Source: Bowdeniella nasicola
Lineage (GTDB): Bacteria > Actinomycetota > Actinomycetes > Actinomycetales > Actinomycetaceae
NCBI GenBank assembly: GCA_030537895.1
Contig: JAUNVA010000019.1
Span: 1-37,439, forward strand
Direction of reading: 5' to 3'
Length of the DNA: 37,439 bases
Below are positions 25,621-34,513 of this stretch, piece after piece. Numbering within the stretch: position 1 is the stretch's first letter; each line of letters begins with the position of its first letter. Both the position numbers and the translations under genes were made by a program. The notes under the pieces were generated by a model that had not been told where the DNA came from, did no database searches, and worked only from the letters and a program-made list of their open reading frames with translations.

Positions 25621-26834
25621 TCGCCGTCCACCAGGCGGTGATCGAAACTGAGCGCGAGAGTGGTGACATCACGCGCAACGACCTCCCCCTCATGTACCCA
25701 CGGCTGCTTCTTTACGGCACCGAACGCGAGGATCGCCGCCTCGCCCGGGTTCAGGATGGGAGTGCCCGAATCGATACCGAAGACGCCGATGTTTGTGATC
25801 GTGACCGTCCCCTGGCTGAGTTCGGTGAGGCTGGTCGCGCCCGAGCGCGCCCGCGTGGTGAGCGTCGCAAGCTCCCTCGCCAACTCGAGAAGGCTCAGAC
25901 GATGGGCATCCTTAATGTTTGGCACCATGAGCCCGCGGGGCGTGGACGCCGCGATTCCGAGGTTCACGTAGTGCTTGTAGACAATCTCGCGCCTTTCCTC
26001 ATCCCACGAAGCGTTGATCTGGGGGTGGCGCCGCACCGCCATGAGCAGCGCCTTCATCACAAGCACGAGCGGCGTGAGGCGTACGTCGCGAAACTCCGGC
26101 AGCGCGCGTAGCTCCTGAAGCAACTCCATCGTGGGGGTGACGTCGACGGTCTCAAAGACCGTGACGTGTGGTGCAGTAAACGCCGAGGCCACCATCGCCT
26201 CAGCGGTGCGACGGCGGACGGACTGCACCGGTACGCGGGTCTCACGCCCGTCACGCGACACGGTCCCCCCATCGAGCCAGGGGCGGTCCGACTTCACCGC
26301 GTCGTGAGGGTAGGTCGCCAGGTGCTTGGCTTCTTGGCGTTCCGCGGCGTGCTGCACATCCTCACGGGTCACGATGCCACCGGGCCCGGAGGCGTGCACG
26401 GTCGTCAGGTCGATTCCCAAGTCTTTCGCGAGCTTGCGCACGGGCGGCTTCGCCAGCACTCGCGGTGGCCTTGAGCGCGCCGCACGCCGTGCGGACCCGC
26501 CCGTGCCGTACCCCACGAGGATCGCGCCCTCGCTCTCGGTGCGGCCCGCGCCGGTGTGGGCATCGTCGGGCTGCGCGCCCGCCGGGGCGTCCTCGCCCAC
26601 GGTGTCGATCGCGAGGATCGGGGCGCCGACCTTCACCTCCGTTCCCTCGGGAACGAGGATCTCGGCGACCGTCCCCTCCCAGGGACTCGGCAGCTCAACA
26701 GAGGACTTCGCGGTCTCAATCTCGACGATTGTGTCGTTGGTCTGGACGGCCTGTCCGGGCTCGACATACCAGTGGACGATCGTCGCCTCGGTGAGGCCTT
26801 CGCCGGGATCGGGCAGGAGAAACTCTCGTCTCAT
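25551..26834 (-). CDS. 2-oxoacid dehydrogenase E2 (dihydrolipoamide acyltransferase)
   Basis: Core subunit of a pyruvate or branched-chain 2-oxoacid dehydrogenase; transfers the acyl group from lipoamide to CoA. 427 residues: one lipoyl domain (1-78) with K43 in ETAKSSVEL, a peripheral-subunit-binding domain (about 126-163, LAKPPVRKLAKDLGIDL), linkers, and the catalytic domain (about 195-427) with H399 and D403 in DHRLVDG. AAGGAC precedes the ATG, 8 bases after the E1 beta gene. Its last 62 bases are repeated just downstream. Pyruvate versus branched-chain substrate cannot be settled; no E3 gene is in the window. Confidence 0.94.
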   Translation of the reverse strand: MRREFLLPDPGEGLTEATIVHWYVEPGQAVQTNDTIVEIETAKSSVELPSPWEGTVAEILVPEGTEVKVGAPILAIDTVGEDAPAGAQPDDAHTGAGRTESEGAILVGYGTGGSARRAARSRPPRVLAKPPVRKLAKDLGIDLTTVHASGPGGIVTREDVQHAAERQEAKHLATYPHDAVKSDRPWLDGGTVSRDGRETRVPVQSVRRRTAEAMVASAFTAPHVTVFETVDVTPTMELLQELRALPEFRDVRLTPLVLVMKALLMAVRRHPQINASWDEERREIVYKHYVNLGIAASTPRGLMVPNIKDAHRLSLLELARELATLTTRARSGATSLTELSQGTVTITNIGVFGIDSGTPILNPGEAAILAFGAVKKQPWVHEGEVVARDVTTLALSFDHRLVDGELGSRVLSEVATLLHNPALAFAQ

Positions 26835-26842
26835 GGGTGTCC

Positions 26843-27877
26843 TTAGTGCTCCAGGGTGCGACGCACGGCCAGGTGGAGGCGCTCAGCCGTGGGCAGGTAG
26901 GCGTGTTCGAAGGCGGCCGCCGGGTAGGGAGTGAACGCCCCACCCACCCGCTCAATCGGTGCTTCCAGTGAATAAAAGCACTCGTGTGCGAGGTGGGCGG
27001 CCAACTCGGCGCCCGGCCCGAAAGTCGTCGGCGGCTCGTGCGCGATGACGGCGCGACCCGTGGCGCGCACCGAATCTGCGCACGTCTCGAGATCGAGTGG
27101 GCTCAGGCTGCGCAGGTTCACGACCTCGGCGGAAACGCCGCCGTCGTTCAGTTCACCCGCGACCTCGTGCAGTGTGGGGACCACAGGACCGTACCCGATG
27201 AGCGTCACGTCATCGCCGTCGCGTTCGATCACCGCACCGTCAAGGTCGGAGGCCTCGGGCGTTGATCGGCGTACCTCGCCCTTGACCCAGTAGCGAGACT
27301 TGGGCTCCAGGTAGATGACCGGATCGGGGCATCGGATGGCCGCCCGCAAGAGCGTGTAGGCCTCCTGCGGGTGCGCGGGGGTCACCACCCGCAGGCCTGG
27401 CGTCTGCGTGAAGTACCCCTCGGGGCTCTCGCCATGGTGTTCAATCGCGCCGATCCCGCCTCCGTAGGGGATGCGGATCACGACCGGCACCTCGAGCTGG
27501 CCGGAGGAGCGGTAGCGGAGTTTTGCCAGCTGCGTCGTGATCTGGGAGAAGGCCGGGAACACGAACCCGTCGAACTGGATCTCAACGACGGGCCGGTAGC
27601 CTCCCATTGCCATCCCGATCGCGGTGCCGACGATTCCTGCTTCCGCAAGTGGCGTATCGCGTACCCGATCGGAGCCGAACGTCTCGATGAGGCCTTGCGT
27701 CACGCGAAAGACTCCGCCGAGCTGGCCGATGTCTTCGCCGGACAGGATGACGCTCTCGTCCGACGCGAGTTCGTCATGCAGGGCGGCGGTAATGGCCTTC
27801 CCGAACGGGAGGCTCACCGTCTCGGCGTCCTGGGCAGAGGGGCTTGAGGCAGAAGGACGAGCGGTTTGGGTGCTCAT
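26843..27877 (-). CDS. 2-oxoacid dehydrogenase E1 beta subunit
   Basis: A 344-residue transketolase-like subunit that forms the ThDP-binding E1 heterotetramer with the alpha subunit. E79 in DTPLAEAG is the glutamate expected to activate ThDP. GVFRVTQGL, IEHHGESPE and VTPAHPQEAYTLL are all typical of E1 beta. The N-terminal 20 residues are a Ser/Ala-rich extension. The ATG overlaps the stop of E1 alpha (ATGA, 4 bases), so the two subunits are translated together. Confidence 0.95.
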   Translation of the reverse strand: MSTQTARPSASSPSAQDAETVSLPFGKAITAALHDELASDESVILSGEDIGQLGGVFRVTQGLIETFGSDRVRDTPLAEAGIVGTAIGMAMGGYRPVVEIQFDGFVFPAFSQITTQLAKLRYRSSGQLEVPVVIRIPYGGGIGAIEHHGESPEGYFTQTPGLRVVTPAHPQEAYTLLRAAIRCPDPVIYLEPKSRYWVKGEVRRSTPEASDLDGAVIERDGDDVTLIGYGPVVPTLHEVAGELNDGGVSAEVVNLRSLSPLDLETCADSVRATGRAVIAHEPPTTFGPGAELAAHLAHECFYSLEAPIERVGGAFTPYPAAAFEHAYLPTAERLHLAVRRTLEH

Positions 27878-29022
27878 CGCGTCTTCCTTTCCTCGGCGAT
27901 GAGGTCCAGCTCATCGGCGTCGGCCGCGAGCGCCTCGTGCGATGCGCGCACCTGCGCGTGCTCGGTTCCATACACGTGCTCGGTCATGGTCTCGATTGCG
28001 ACCGGCTCGAGGCTCCGGGTGTAGTCACGGATCCGCCGGCGCAGGGCATCCGCTTCGCCGTCCACGGCCTCGAAGAAGTCCTCGCCCACGGAATATTCGT
28101 GGCTCAGAGCGGCCCTCGTCCGCGCAATGGGGCAGCGTTCAGCCCAGTACTCCTCCTCGGCGCTGGTTCGGTAGCGCGTCGGGTCGTCGGAGGTGGTGTG
28201 CGCCCCCATCCGATAGGTCACCGCTTCAATGAAGAAGGGGCCGCGCCCGGCGCGCGCGTGCTCAAGCGCGAGGCGGGTCGCGGCGTAAGAAGCGACCGGG
28301 TCGTTACCGTCTACACGCAGCGACGGGATCCCGAATCCGAGCGGCCGCGTCGCGAGCGGAACGATGGATTGAACCGACGTTGGCACCGAGATGGCCCACC
28401 CATTGTTCTGGCAGATGAACACAATCGGGGCGCGCGCCGAGGCTGCGAACACGAGCGCCTCATTCGCCTCCCCCTGCGACGTCGACCCATCACCGAAGTA
28501 GGTCAGGACGACGTCCTCACTACGGGAGGCACCGGCGCGACGCGCGTCCTGCTGGAGCGCCAGAGCCCGCCCGACGGCGTGCGGCAGGTGGGCGGCGATC
28601 ACGAAGGTGTAGAGGTGAAAGTTGTGGGCGGCCGGGTCCCAGCCGCCGTGGTTCACACCCCGGAAGACCCCCATCAGGCGGGTGAGATCGAGGCCGCGGA
28701 CCTCAGCCACCGGGTGCTCGCGGTAGGAGGGAATGATGGGATCACTCATGGGTGTGGCCAGCGCGGAGCCCACCTGGATGCCCTCCTGTCCTCGGCTGGG
28801 CGCCCACAGGGCGAGCTCGCCTTGACGTTGCAGGCTGGTGGCTTCCGCATCGAAGGCACGCGAACGCACCATGTGGGCGTAGGCCCGTTTCAGGAAGTCA
28901 ACAGTTCGGTCCGCGTAGGGCTCAAGCTCGGCGCAGGGTCGAAACTGGCCGTCGGGTGCGAGAATCTGAGCCGGCTCGTCTTCGAGCAGGTCGGCTGGCA
29001 CCGCGGGGCGCGCAAGGGTCAT
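27874..29022 (-). CDS. 2-oxoacid dehydrogenase E1 alpha subunit
   Basis: A 382-residue decarboxylating subunit, first gene of the operon. The ThDP motif begins GDGSTSQGE (177-185) and ends with N206-N207. RMGAHTTSDDPTRYR and PSRGQEGIQVGSA are characteristic of pyruvate/branched-chain E1 alpha. The ATG at 29022 follows AGGAGGATGAG. Family alignments group this single-heterodimer type with both PDH and BCKDH, so the substrate is left open. Confidence 0.95.
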   Translation of the reverse strand: MTLARPAVPADLLEDEPAQILAPDGQFRPCAELEPYADRTVDFLKRAYAHMVRSRAFDAEATSLQRQGELALWAPSRGQEGIQVGSALATPMSDPIIPSYREHPVAEVRGLDLTRLMGVFRGVNHGGWDPAAHNFHLYTFVIAAHLPHAVGRALALQQDARRAGASRSEDVVLTYFGDGSTSQGEANEALVFAASARAPIVFICQNNGWAISVPTSVQSIVPLATRPLGFGIPSLRVDGNDPVASYAATRLALEHARAGRGPFFIEAVTYRMGAHTTSDDPTRYRTSAEEEYWAERCPIARTRAALSHEYSVGEDFFEAVDGEADALRRRIRDYTRSLEPVAIETMTEHVYGTEHAQVRASHEALAADADELDLIAEERKTR

Positions 29023-29033
29023 CTCATCCTCCT

Positions 29034-29111
29034 AACCTACGCCAGCGTAAGTTACCGAGGCGAGGACGACGATTGTCGTTTCCCTACAGAACTTCAACGC
29101 CGGTGTTGAAG
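29034..29111 (-). promoter_or_regulatory. E1/E2 operon promoter flanked by two dyads
   Basis: A -10-like GACAAT lies at 29077-29072 (minus strand), predicting a start near 29065. Downstream, AACTTACGCTGGCGTAGGTT (29053-29034) is a near-perfect 20-base dyad between start site and ribosome-binding site, a size and shape typical of TetR-type operators. Upstream, CTTCAAC/GTTGAAG arms (29092-29098 and 29105-29111) surround the -35 region. The rest of the 314-base gap, up to the TACAAT box at 29324, holds no gene I can support. Confidence 0.5.
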
Positions 29112-29301
29112 GGGGGTCGCGGGGCGGGACTCGGCCCGTGGCATCGCGGGTCGTGACTCGGCGCGTGACGGTCTCCGCGGGGCCTCACGAGGTGCGCGTC
29201 CCCGTGCCTCCGGCGACGAGTCGACAGGAGGAGCGCCAGGGTGCCTGCACCACGGTGAAACCGCGCTACCCCATGAGCAACCGGGGCGTTCATTCGAGGC
29301 T

Positions 29302-29336
29302 TTCGACTCTAATTTTCCCCACCTACAATAGGAAAT
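29302..29336 (+). promoter_or_regulatory. Promoter of ywiC-like gene, probably leaderless
   Basis: TTCGAC (29302-29307) and TACAAT (29324-29329) are 16 bases apart. TACAAT ends seven bases before the ATG at 29337. AGGAAAT in between could alternatively serve as a weak ribosome-binding site. Confidence 0.55.
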
Positions 29337-30320
29337 ATGACTGCGTCGCCCAGACCGAAGGCCCCCAACGATTCCCCCGCGGGTCCACGACGCGGCGTGC
29401 CGGTGCAGCACCCGCGCTCGAAGGCTAGCGGTCGCCCAAAGGCTGGCGGTCGCCCGAAGAAACGGCGCGCCCCCGGCTGGGTGCCCGACCATCACGGCGC
29501 GTGGGCCATGATTGCGATCCCCGCGCTCGCCGGCGTCGTGATCGGCGGCCCGTCCTGGCGGCACCTGCCCCTGCTCGGCCTGTGGTGGGTTGGCTACTTC
29601 TTCTTCAACGCGGCGAGCCTCTGGCTGAAATCTCGACGCAGGGCGCGCTTCTTCCCACCCGTGCGTGTCTACGGCCTCACCCTCATTCCACTCGCCCTCG
29701 CCGTCGCCATCAGCGCACCGTGGCTCATGGGCTGGGCACTGTGGTTCGCGCCACTGCTCGCGACGACGGCGTGGTGTTCCGCCCGTCGCAAGGACCGCAG
29801 CCTCCTCAACGATGTCGTGACGGTTGCCGCCGCCTGCCTCATGACGATGGTGACCTTCGACGCCGCGAGTATCCCCGCAAGTTTCACGAGCGGCGTCGCC
29901 TTCGACCCGCTCGCTGTGACACGCCCCGACGTGTGGGCCCCAAGCCGTACCTGGGGCGTCGATCCCATCACCTCGACGGCCTGGGCGTGGCGCGTGACCG
30001 CCGTGTTCGCGGTCTATTTCATCGGCACAATCCCGCACGTAAAGGCGCTGATCCGTGAACGGGACAACCCTGCCTACGTCGTCGGTACGGCGGTGTATCA
30101 CGCTCTCGCTCTCATCGGCGCGATCCTCGCGGTCGCCACCACGTGGTGGACGCCCGGTCTGCCCTCCGCATGCTTGGTCGCGCTGGCGGTTATCTGCCTC
30201 GCGCGCACCATCGCAATGCCCCTCATGCAGCGCCGGTCGGGCACGATGCGTCCGCGCGTCATCGGAGTGACAGAGGTTGTGGTCTCGCTGCTGCTCCTGC
30301 CGATTGTGTTGATCAACTAG
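29337..30320 (+). CDS. YwiC-like membrane protein
   Basis: A 327-residue protein with eight or so hydrophobic segments from residue 55 to the end. The conserved family start PDHHGAWAM (about 51-59) is present, and FFNAASLW follows. The N-terminal 50 residues are basic and contain two GRPK motifs (SGRPKAGGRPKKRR), like AT-hook cores, ahead of the membrane part. YwiC-like proteins have no established function. The gene is followed, convergently, by the aminotransferase gene 64 bases on. Confidence 0.85.
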   Translation: MTASPRPKAPNDSPAGPRRGVPVQHPRSKASGRPKAGGRPKKRRAPGWVPDHHGAWAMIAIPALAGVVIGGPSWRHLPLLGLWWVGYFFFNAASLWLKSRRRARFFPPVRVYGLTLIPLALAVAISAPWLMGWALWFAPLLATTAWCSARRKDRSLLNDVVTVAAACLMTMVTFDAASIPASFTSGVAFDPLAVTRPDVWAPSRTWGVDPITSTAWAWRVTAVFAVYFIGTIPHVKALIRERDNPAYVVGTAVYHALALIGAILAVATTWWTPGLPSACLVALAVICLARTIAMPLMQRRSGTMRPRVIGVTEVVVSLLLLPIVLIN

Positions 30321-30384
30321 CCAGCGAGACGGGCAGGCGAGCCACCCCGCTCATCGACCAGGCCGACCTTCCCGCGACAGTGAC

Positions 30385-31542
30385 CTAGCAGCCGCGAGCG
30401 GAACCCCGGCGACGGAAGAAGTCGAGGAGACGGTCGTTTTCTTCGGGTGTGCCGACCGTCATGCGTAGCCCATCCCCCGCGAAGGCTCGCAGGAGGATGC
30501 CCTCCTCGCGTGCCATCGCGGCGATCAGTTCGGCTGGAGCTCCCGGGCTGAACCCCTGGGCACCGGCGCTTTCGGCCCGGTTGCCCTCCGTCCAGTGGGG
30601 GTCTTCGGGCAGGTAGACGAAATTCGCCTGCGAATCAGGAACGTCATAGCCGAGTTCGCGCAGGGCCTCACTCACGCGCTTACGTTCCGCCACGATGGCC
30701 TGCACGCCCGCGCGCATCGTGTCCTGATCCGCGAGCGCGGCACACGCGGCCACCTGGGCCAGCGAGTTCACGCCGAAGGGAGTCGACGTCGCCCGCACGG
30801 CGGCAATGGTGCGCGGCTGCCCGATGACGTATCCAACGCGCAGACCGGCGAGGCCGTAGGCCTTCGAAAAGGTGCGAAAGACCAGAACATTCGGGTGGGT
30901 CTCACAGTCCTCGGTCCGCCAGCTGGACTCCGGCAGCGTCACATACTCCTGGTAGGCCTCGTCGAGGAAGACGTTCACCTTGGGCGGCACGCTCGCTACA
31001 AAATCGAGGATCTCAGCGCGCGTAAGCCCCCGCCCCGTCGGGTTGTTGGGGTTGCACACGATGACGGCGCGTGTGCGCTCGGTGATGGCATCGCTCATGG
31101 CGGCGAGGTCGTGGGCGGACTCGGCTGTGAGGGGCACCCGGATTGAACGGGCGCCGACCGTCTGGGCGACGATCGGGTAGGCCTCAAAGGAACGCCAAGC
31201 GTAGACGACGTCGTCGCCAGCCTGACTCACGGCGCTGAGGGCGTGGGCCAGGAGGGCAACGGACCCGTTGCCGCACGCGATCATCTCGGGGCGCACTCCA
31301 CAGTGGTCCGCGAGCGCCTCCGTGAGAGACGTGACCGCCATATCGGGGTACCGGTTGAGGGAGTCGACCGCCGACTCGAGTGCCGCACGCACGGCCGGGG
31401 AGGTCGGCGTCGGAGACTCGTTCGAACTCAGCTTCGTCATCACGACGCCCTCGGGTGGGCGCGCGCCCGGCACATAGGCGGGCAGCGAGAGGATGTCGGG
31501 CCGGATGTAGGCGGGCGCGACGGTGCGATGAGGCTCAGCCAT
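30385..31542 (-). CDS. hisC: Histidinol-phosphate (or aromatic) aminotransferase
   Basis: A 385-residue fold-type I PLP aminotransferase. The ATG at 31542 is chosen; the frame is open upstream but not protein-like. Visible: LSSNESP at 38-44, CNPNNPTG (163-170), the D194-E-A-Y motif, and the Schiff-base lysine K227 in TFSKAYGLAGLRVGY. It matches the HisC/Pat branch, which converts histidinol phosphate or aromatic 2-oxoacids with glutamate. No other his gene is nearby, so the Pat (phenylalanine aminotransferase) reading is equally open. The C terminus carries a Gly/Ala-rich insert (ESAGAQGFSPGAPAE). Confidence 0.85.
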   Translation of the reverse strand: MAEPHRTVAPAYIRPDILSLPAYVPGARPPEGVVMTKLSSNESPTPTSPAVRAALESAVDSLNRYPDMAVTSLTEALADHCGVRPEMIACGNGSVALLAHALSAVSQAGDDVVYAWRSFEAYPIVAQTVGARSIRVPLTAESAHDLAAMSDAITERTRAVIVCNPNNPTGRGLTRAEILDFVASVPPKVNVFLDEAYQEYVTLPESSWRTEDCETHPNVLVFRTFSKAYGLAGLRVGYVIGQPRTIAAVRATSTPFGVNSLAQVAACAALADQDTMRAGVQAIVAERKRVSEALRELGYDVPDSQANFVYLPEDPHWTEGNRAESAGAQGFSPGAPAELIAAMAREEGILLRAFAGDGLRMTVGTPEENDRLLDFFRRRGSARGC

Positions 31543-31617
31543 GGAACTACTGTGCCACAGGCGCCCTATGCTTCCTCGTGGTCGTGGTACGCGAGATGAA
31601 TGTGCCACGATGGAGTC

Positions 31618-32007
31618 ATGAGGTTTGCGGTTCGTCTGTTCGTATCGGCCATCGCGATCTGGCTTGCCAGCATTCTGGTGCCGGGGGTGCAGCTCGCCCC
31701 CTCCCAGTCCTTCGGGGAGAAGGTCCTCATCCTGCTGATCGTCGCGTTCTTCTTCACGATCATCAACATGGTGATCCGCCCCGTCGTCAAAATCCTGTCA
31801 CTCCCCCTCTACGTCCTCACGCTCGGCCTCTTCGCTCTCGTGGTCAACGCCCTCATGCTGATGCTGACGGGCTGGGTCTCCGCGCACACCGAGTTCGCAC
31901 TCTACGTGCAAAGCTTCGGGGCCGCGTTCTTTGGTGCCCTCATCATCTCCATTGCGACGTGGCTGATCGACGTCGTCCTGCCACGCCCCCTGGAGACCCG
32001 CCGCTAA
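31618..32007 (+). CDS. Phage-holin superfamily IV (4-TM) membrane protein
   Basis: A 129-residue protein with four hydrophobic helices (about 3-22, 32-52, 62-85, 98-122) and the family-typical INMVIRPVVKILSLPLYVLTLG. Despite the family name these chromosomal proteins (Pfam PF04020 type) are not phage lysis proteins; their function is unknown. The ATG at 31618 has GGAG upstream and a weak -10-like CACGAT six bases ahead. An upstream GTG/TTG extension adds little and is rejected. Confidence 0.85.
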   Translation: MRFAVRLFVSAIAIWLASILVPGVQLAPSQSFGEKVLILLIVAFFFTIINMVIRPVVKILSLPLYVLTLGLFALVVNALMLMLTGWVSAHTEFALYVQSFGAAFFGALIISIATWLIDVVLPRPLETRR

Positions 32008-32034
32008 CCCTCAGCGCGGGCCCCTCACACGCGA

Positions 32035-32046
32035 GACAATGGGGGC
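32035..32046 (+). promoter_or_regulatory. Candidate leaderless promoter of the HAD gene
   Basis: GACAAT (32035-32040) ends six bases before the GTG at 32047. The 14-base GAGACAATGGGGGC also occurs, inverted, at the glycerate-kinase promoter (36082-36087 region). Confidence 0.45.
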
Positions 32047-32658
32047 GTGCGGCACGTTGTGTGGGATATGGGTGGCACCCTGATCGACACCTATCCGGAG
32101 GTCGATCGGGCCCTTGCGCGAGCCGTGCACGGACCTGAGCCTACGGTGGGCCAGCTCCGCGAAGTCGCGCACCTGACGCGCATCTCGTCGGCGCACGCGA
32201 TCGGTGAGCTCGCGACCCGCTACGGCGTCGATGAATCTCGGGTGCGTGCAGCCTACGACGACTTGAAGGCGCTGTGGCGCCGGGATCCCGCGCCCGTCAT
32301 GCCGGGAGCGCGCGAGGTCATGGCGGCCGTGCGCGCAGCAGGGAAGCTGAACCTCGTGGTGACCCACCGCGACCGTGCGAGCGCGACAACGCTGCTGGAG
32401 GGTCATGGCCTCCAGGTCGACGACATGGTGTGCGCCCCCGACGGCTATCGCCGCAAACCCGACCCGCAAATGTTCGTGACACTCCTGAACCGCCATCAGC
32501 TCACCCCAAGTGACGTGATCGCGGTCGGTGACCGAGCGATCGACGGCGCCGCTGCCCAGGCGGCGGGCGTGCGCGCCTACCTGCTGGTGACGCCCGGAAT
32601 CGCGGTGCCCACGCCACACGCGAGCGCAATTGCACACCTCACCGAACTCCTGCCGTAG
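32047..32658 (+). CDS. HAD-family hydrolase with altered motif I
   Basis: A 203-residue haloacid-dehalogenase-type phosphatase, starting at a GTG. Motif I is D7-M-G-G-T: the nucleophile Asp is present but the usual second Asp (general acid/base) is Gly. The other motifs are intact: T106 (motif II), K137 in RKPDP (motif III), and GDRAIDG with D162 and D166 (motif IV). A helical cap lies between 15 and 85. The substrate is unknown. It ends in a 20-base overlap with the convergent hydrolase gene. Confidence 0.85.
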   Translation: MRHVVWDMGGTLIDTYPEVDRALARAVHGPEPTVGQLREVAHLTRISSAHAIGELATRYGVDESRVRAAYDDLKALWRRDPAPVMPGAREVMAAVRAAGKLNLVVTHRDRASATTLLEGHGLQVDDMVCAPDGYRRKPDPQMFVTLLNRHQLTPSDVIAVGDRAIDGAAAQAAGVRAYLLVTPGIAVPTPHASAIAHLTELLP

Positions 32659-34513
32659 GCGCGCTGAACGACGCACTGCCCGGCATGACATCCGGTGGCA
32701 TCGGATCTGCGGGGCCCGCGCCTTCGAAGGGCGGAATGGGAGGCGTCGTGAGTAGCGGCGGGAGGGAGAAGCGCCCCAGTGCTCCGCCCAGCTCCGGCGG
32801 CCAGGGGGCCGCCCCACTCGGGGCCGCGTGCTCCTGCCTGTGCTTGGTGAGGTGATCGAGGTAGGCACCCAAGGCTTCACCCTGCGGCGTCAGGCGCAAC
32901 GGGTGGTGGGCGAGAAATCCCACGTCATCGGCCGCGCTCTGCATCCTGCCCGCGCTGAGTGCGCGGGCTGCCCCCAGCCCGTGCACGCTCCGTTGCACTT
33001 CGAACACTCGCGAGGACGCCGTCGACTCTGTGCCCATTCCCAGGTGCTCGCTCAGGCGTAGGCGCATCTGCGCGAGGTCGGGGTGGTGGGATTCCAGGGC
33101 GGCACGCATGCCCTTCGCGTAGTTCGTCATCGAATGGACACCGTCCGCGGCAACGAGCCCCGGCGACGTCGTGAAACTGACCGTGATCTGGTTTGGCGCG
33201 TGGTGGTTCGCCGCGCCATCGAGGCCGGGAACGACGTCGTCGGCGTCCTCGAAGTGCAGTGTGTCGATCTCCGGATCCACGCGCGCACCCGCGACCGGGG
33301 AACCGAACGTCACCACGTGAGTGACGTGATACGTGTCAGTAAAATCCCCCTCTGAGGCGAGCGCCATGGCCGCGATTCCACCCTGTGAGTGCCCCGTCAA
33401 GACCACGTCGGCACCGGCGGGTACACCCGCCATCCGCATCGCGCTGCGAACCGAACGCTGCACGTCGGTGTCAAGGCCGGCGACCAACGGAACGTTCTGG
33501 TCGTGGGAAGCCGGGTTTGCCGTGAAGATCCGGCTCCTCGCGGACGTTCCGGGGATGTGAACGACGTAGGAGGTCCCGCCATCACCGCGCCGGATCGAGT
33601 CGATCTGGATCATCATGCGTTGGCGGCTTGCGGAGAGCCGATCAAGGGTGGTGAGGGTGCTCGCCACGTAGGTGACGATCCCATTGACGGAGGCCGGGTG
33701 CTGGGTGGGGAACGTGACGCTGGACAGCAGCGGCGAGCCAAGACTCGGGTAGCCGAGCGGCTCGGTGGCGGTGACGACCTGGTGGGCGGTGCGCGTCCCG
33801 TCGATCATGAGGGTGTCGACATCGACCGGGACGGCTTGCGGGTCCGCCCCACCCAGGGTGAGGGTGCGCGAGGCATAGAGACGGACAGCCACACCGCCGT
33901 CGTAGGTGTCCAGTCCGGTGGCGTGGCTGAGCGTGAGCGCCGCTCGCTGTACCGGGGTGAGGGCGAGCGGGTCGGCGGGGCCGTTCGCGGTGAGGTAGCG
34001 GCCCGTGGGGGTGCGCAGGTCGAGGAGTGTGGCAACGGAGCGCAACCCCGACTGCGTGGCGCTCCCGCGCGGCTGCCATGGCGCAAGCCAGTGCTGCAGT
34101 GCGAGGCTCCCGGCGTGCAGGAGCGCGACGCCCGCCCGCTGTGGGAGGGATAGCCCGAAGGAGGTGACGCCCGGCGGGGTACGACCGAACTGGGTCGCGA
34201 CGCTCTGCTCGGCTTCCAGATAGTGGGAGCGCACCCACAGGAGCGTGCGGGTGAGGTCCGCGAGTTCTCCGCTCACGGATGCAACCGAGGTGCCACCCCA
34301 CAGGAGCTGCCCGATGGTGGAGGGCAAGCCGCCGTAGCGCCACGGGTCGGCGGCAACCTGCGCGGTGGCGAGCGCAAGCGCTGCCGACAGGCGGCCCGAG
34401 GCCTGAGTCAGCTGCCACATCGCCGTCTTTAACGCGGCGCCCAGCTCCGCGAGGTGCTCGGTATCGACGTACCCCGCCGACACGGAGACGATTCGCGTGC
34501 CGTCGCCACTCAC
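32639..34513 (-). CDS. Large alpha/beta hydrolase beside a WXG-like protein
   Basis: A 624-residue protein. The N-terminal third (1-170) is helical with WXG-like spacing (AMWQLTQASGRLSAALALAT...LLWGGTSV). The second half is a lipase/esterase-type alpha/beta hydrolase: nucleophile S376 in GHSQGG, an acidic DADD at about 425 and H460 in GVHSMTNY, a plausible catalytic triad. The C-terminal 100 residues are Pro-rich. There is no signal peptide or membrane helix, so export, if any, would need another route such as an ESX/type VII system. GTG overlaps the stop of the WXG-like gene (GTGA). The substrate (lipid, ester or toxin target) is unknown. Confidence 0.8.
   Translation of the reverse strand: MSGDGTRIVSVSAGYVDTEHLAELGAALKTAMWQLTQASGRLSAALALATAQVAADPWRYGGLPSTIGQLLWGGTSVASVSGELADLTRTLLWVRSHYLEAEQSVATQFGRTPPGVTSFGLSLPQRAGVALLHAGSLALQHWLAPWQPRGSATQSGLRSVATLLDLRTPTGRYLTANGPADPLALTPVQRAALTLSHATGLDTYDGGVAVRLYASRTLTLGGADPQAVPVDVDTLMIDGTRTAHQVVTATEPLGYPSLGSPLLSSVTFPTQHPASVNGIVTYVASTLTTLDRLSASRQRMMIQIDSIRRGDGGTSYVVHIPGTSARSRIFTANPASHDQNVPLVAGLDTDVQRSVRSAMRMAGVPAGADVVLTGHSQGGIAAMALASEGDFTDTYHVTHVVTFGSPVAGARVDPEIDTLHFEDADDVVPGLDGAANHHAPNQITVSFTTSPGLVAADGVHSMTNYAKGMRAALESHHPDLAQMRLRLSEHLGMGTESTASSRVFEVQRSVHGLGAARALSAGRMQSAADDVGFLAHHPLRLTPQGEALGAYLDHLTKHRQEHAAPSGAAPWPPELGGALGRFSLPPLLTTPPIPPFEGAGPADPMPPDVMPGSASFSAPTAGVR

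Noticed and set aside
27844..29109. Plus-strand frame of 421 codons opposite E1 alpha
   Set aside because: Antisense shadow of a well-conserved gene; composition is unlike a real protein.
31618..32007. Prophage signal from the holin-like gene
   Set aside because: No integrase, endolysin or other phage gene is nearby; this family is a common chromosomal membrane protein.
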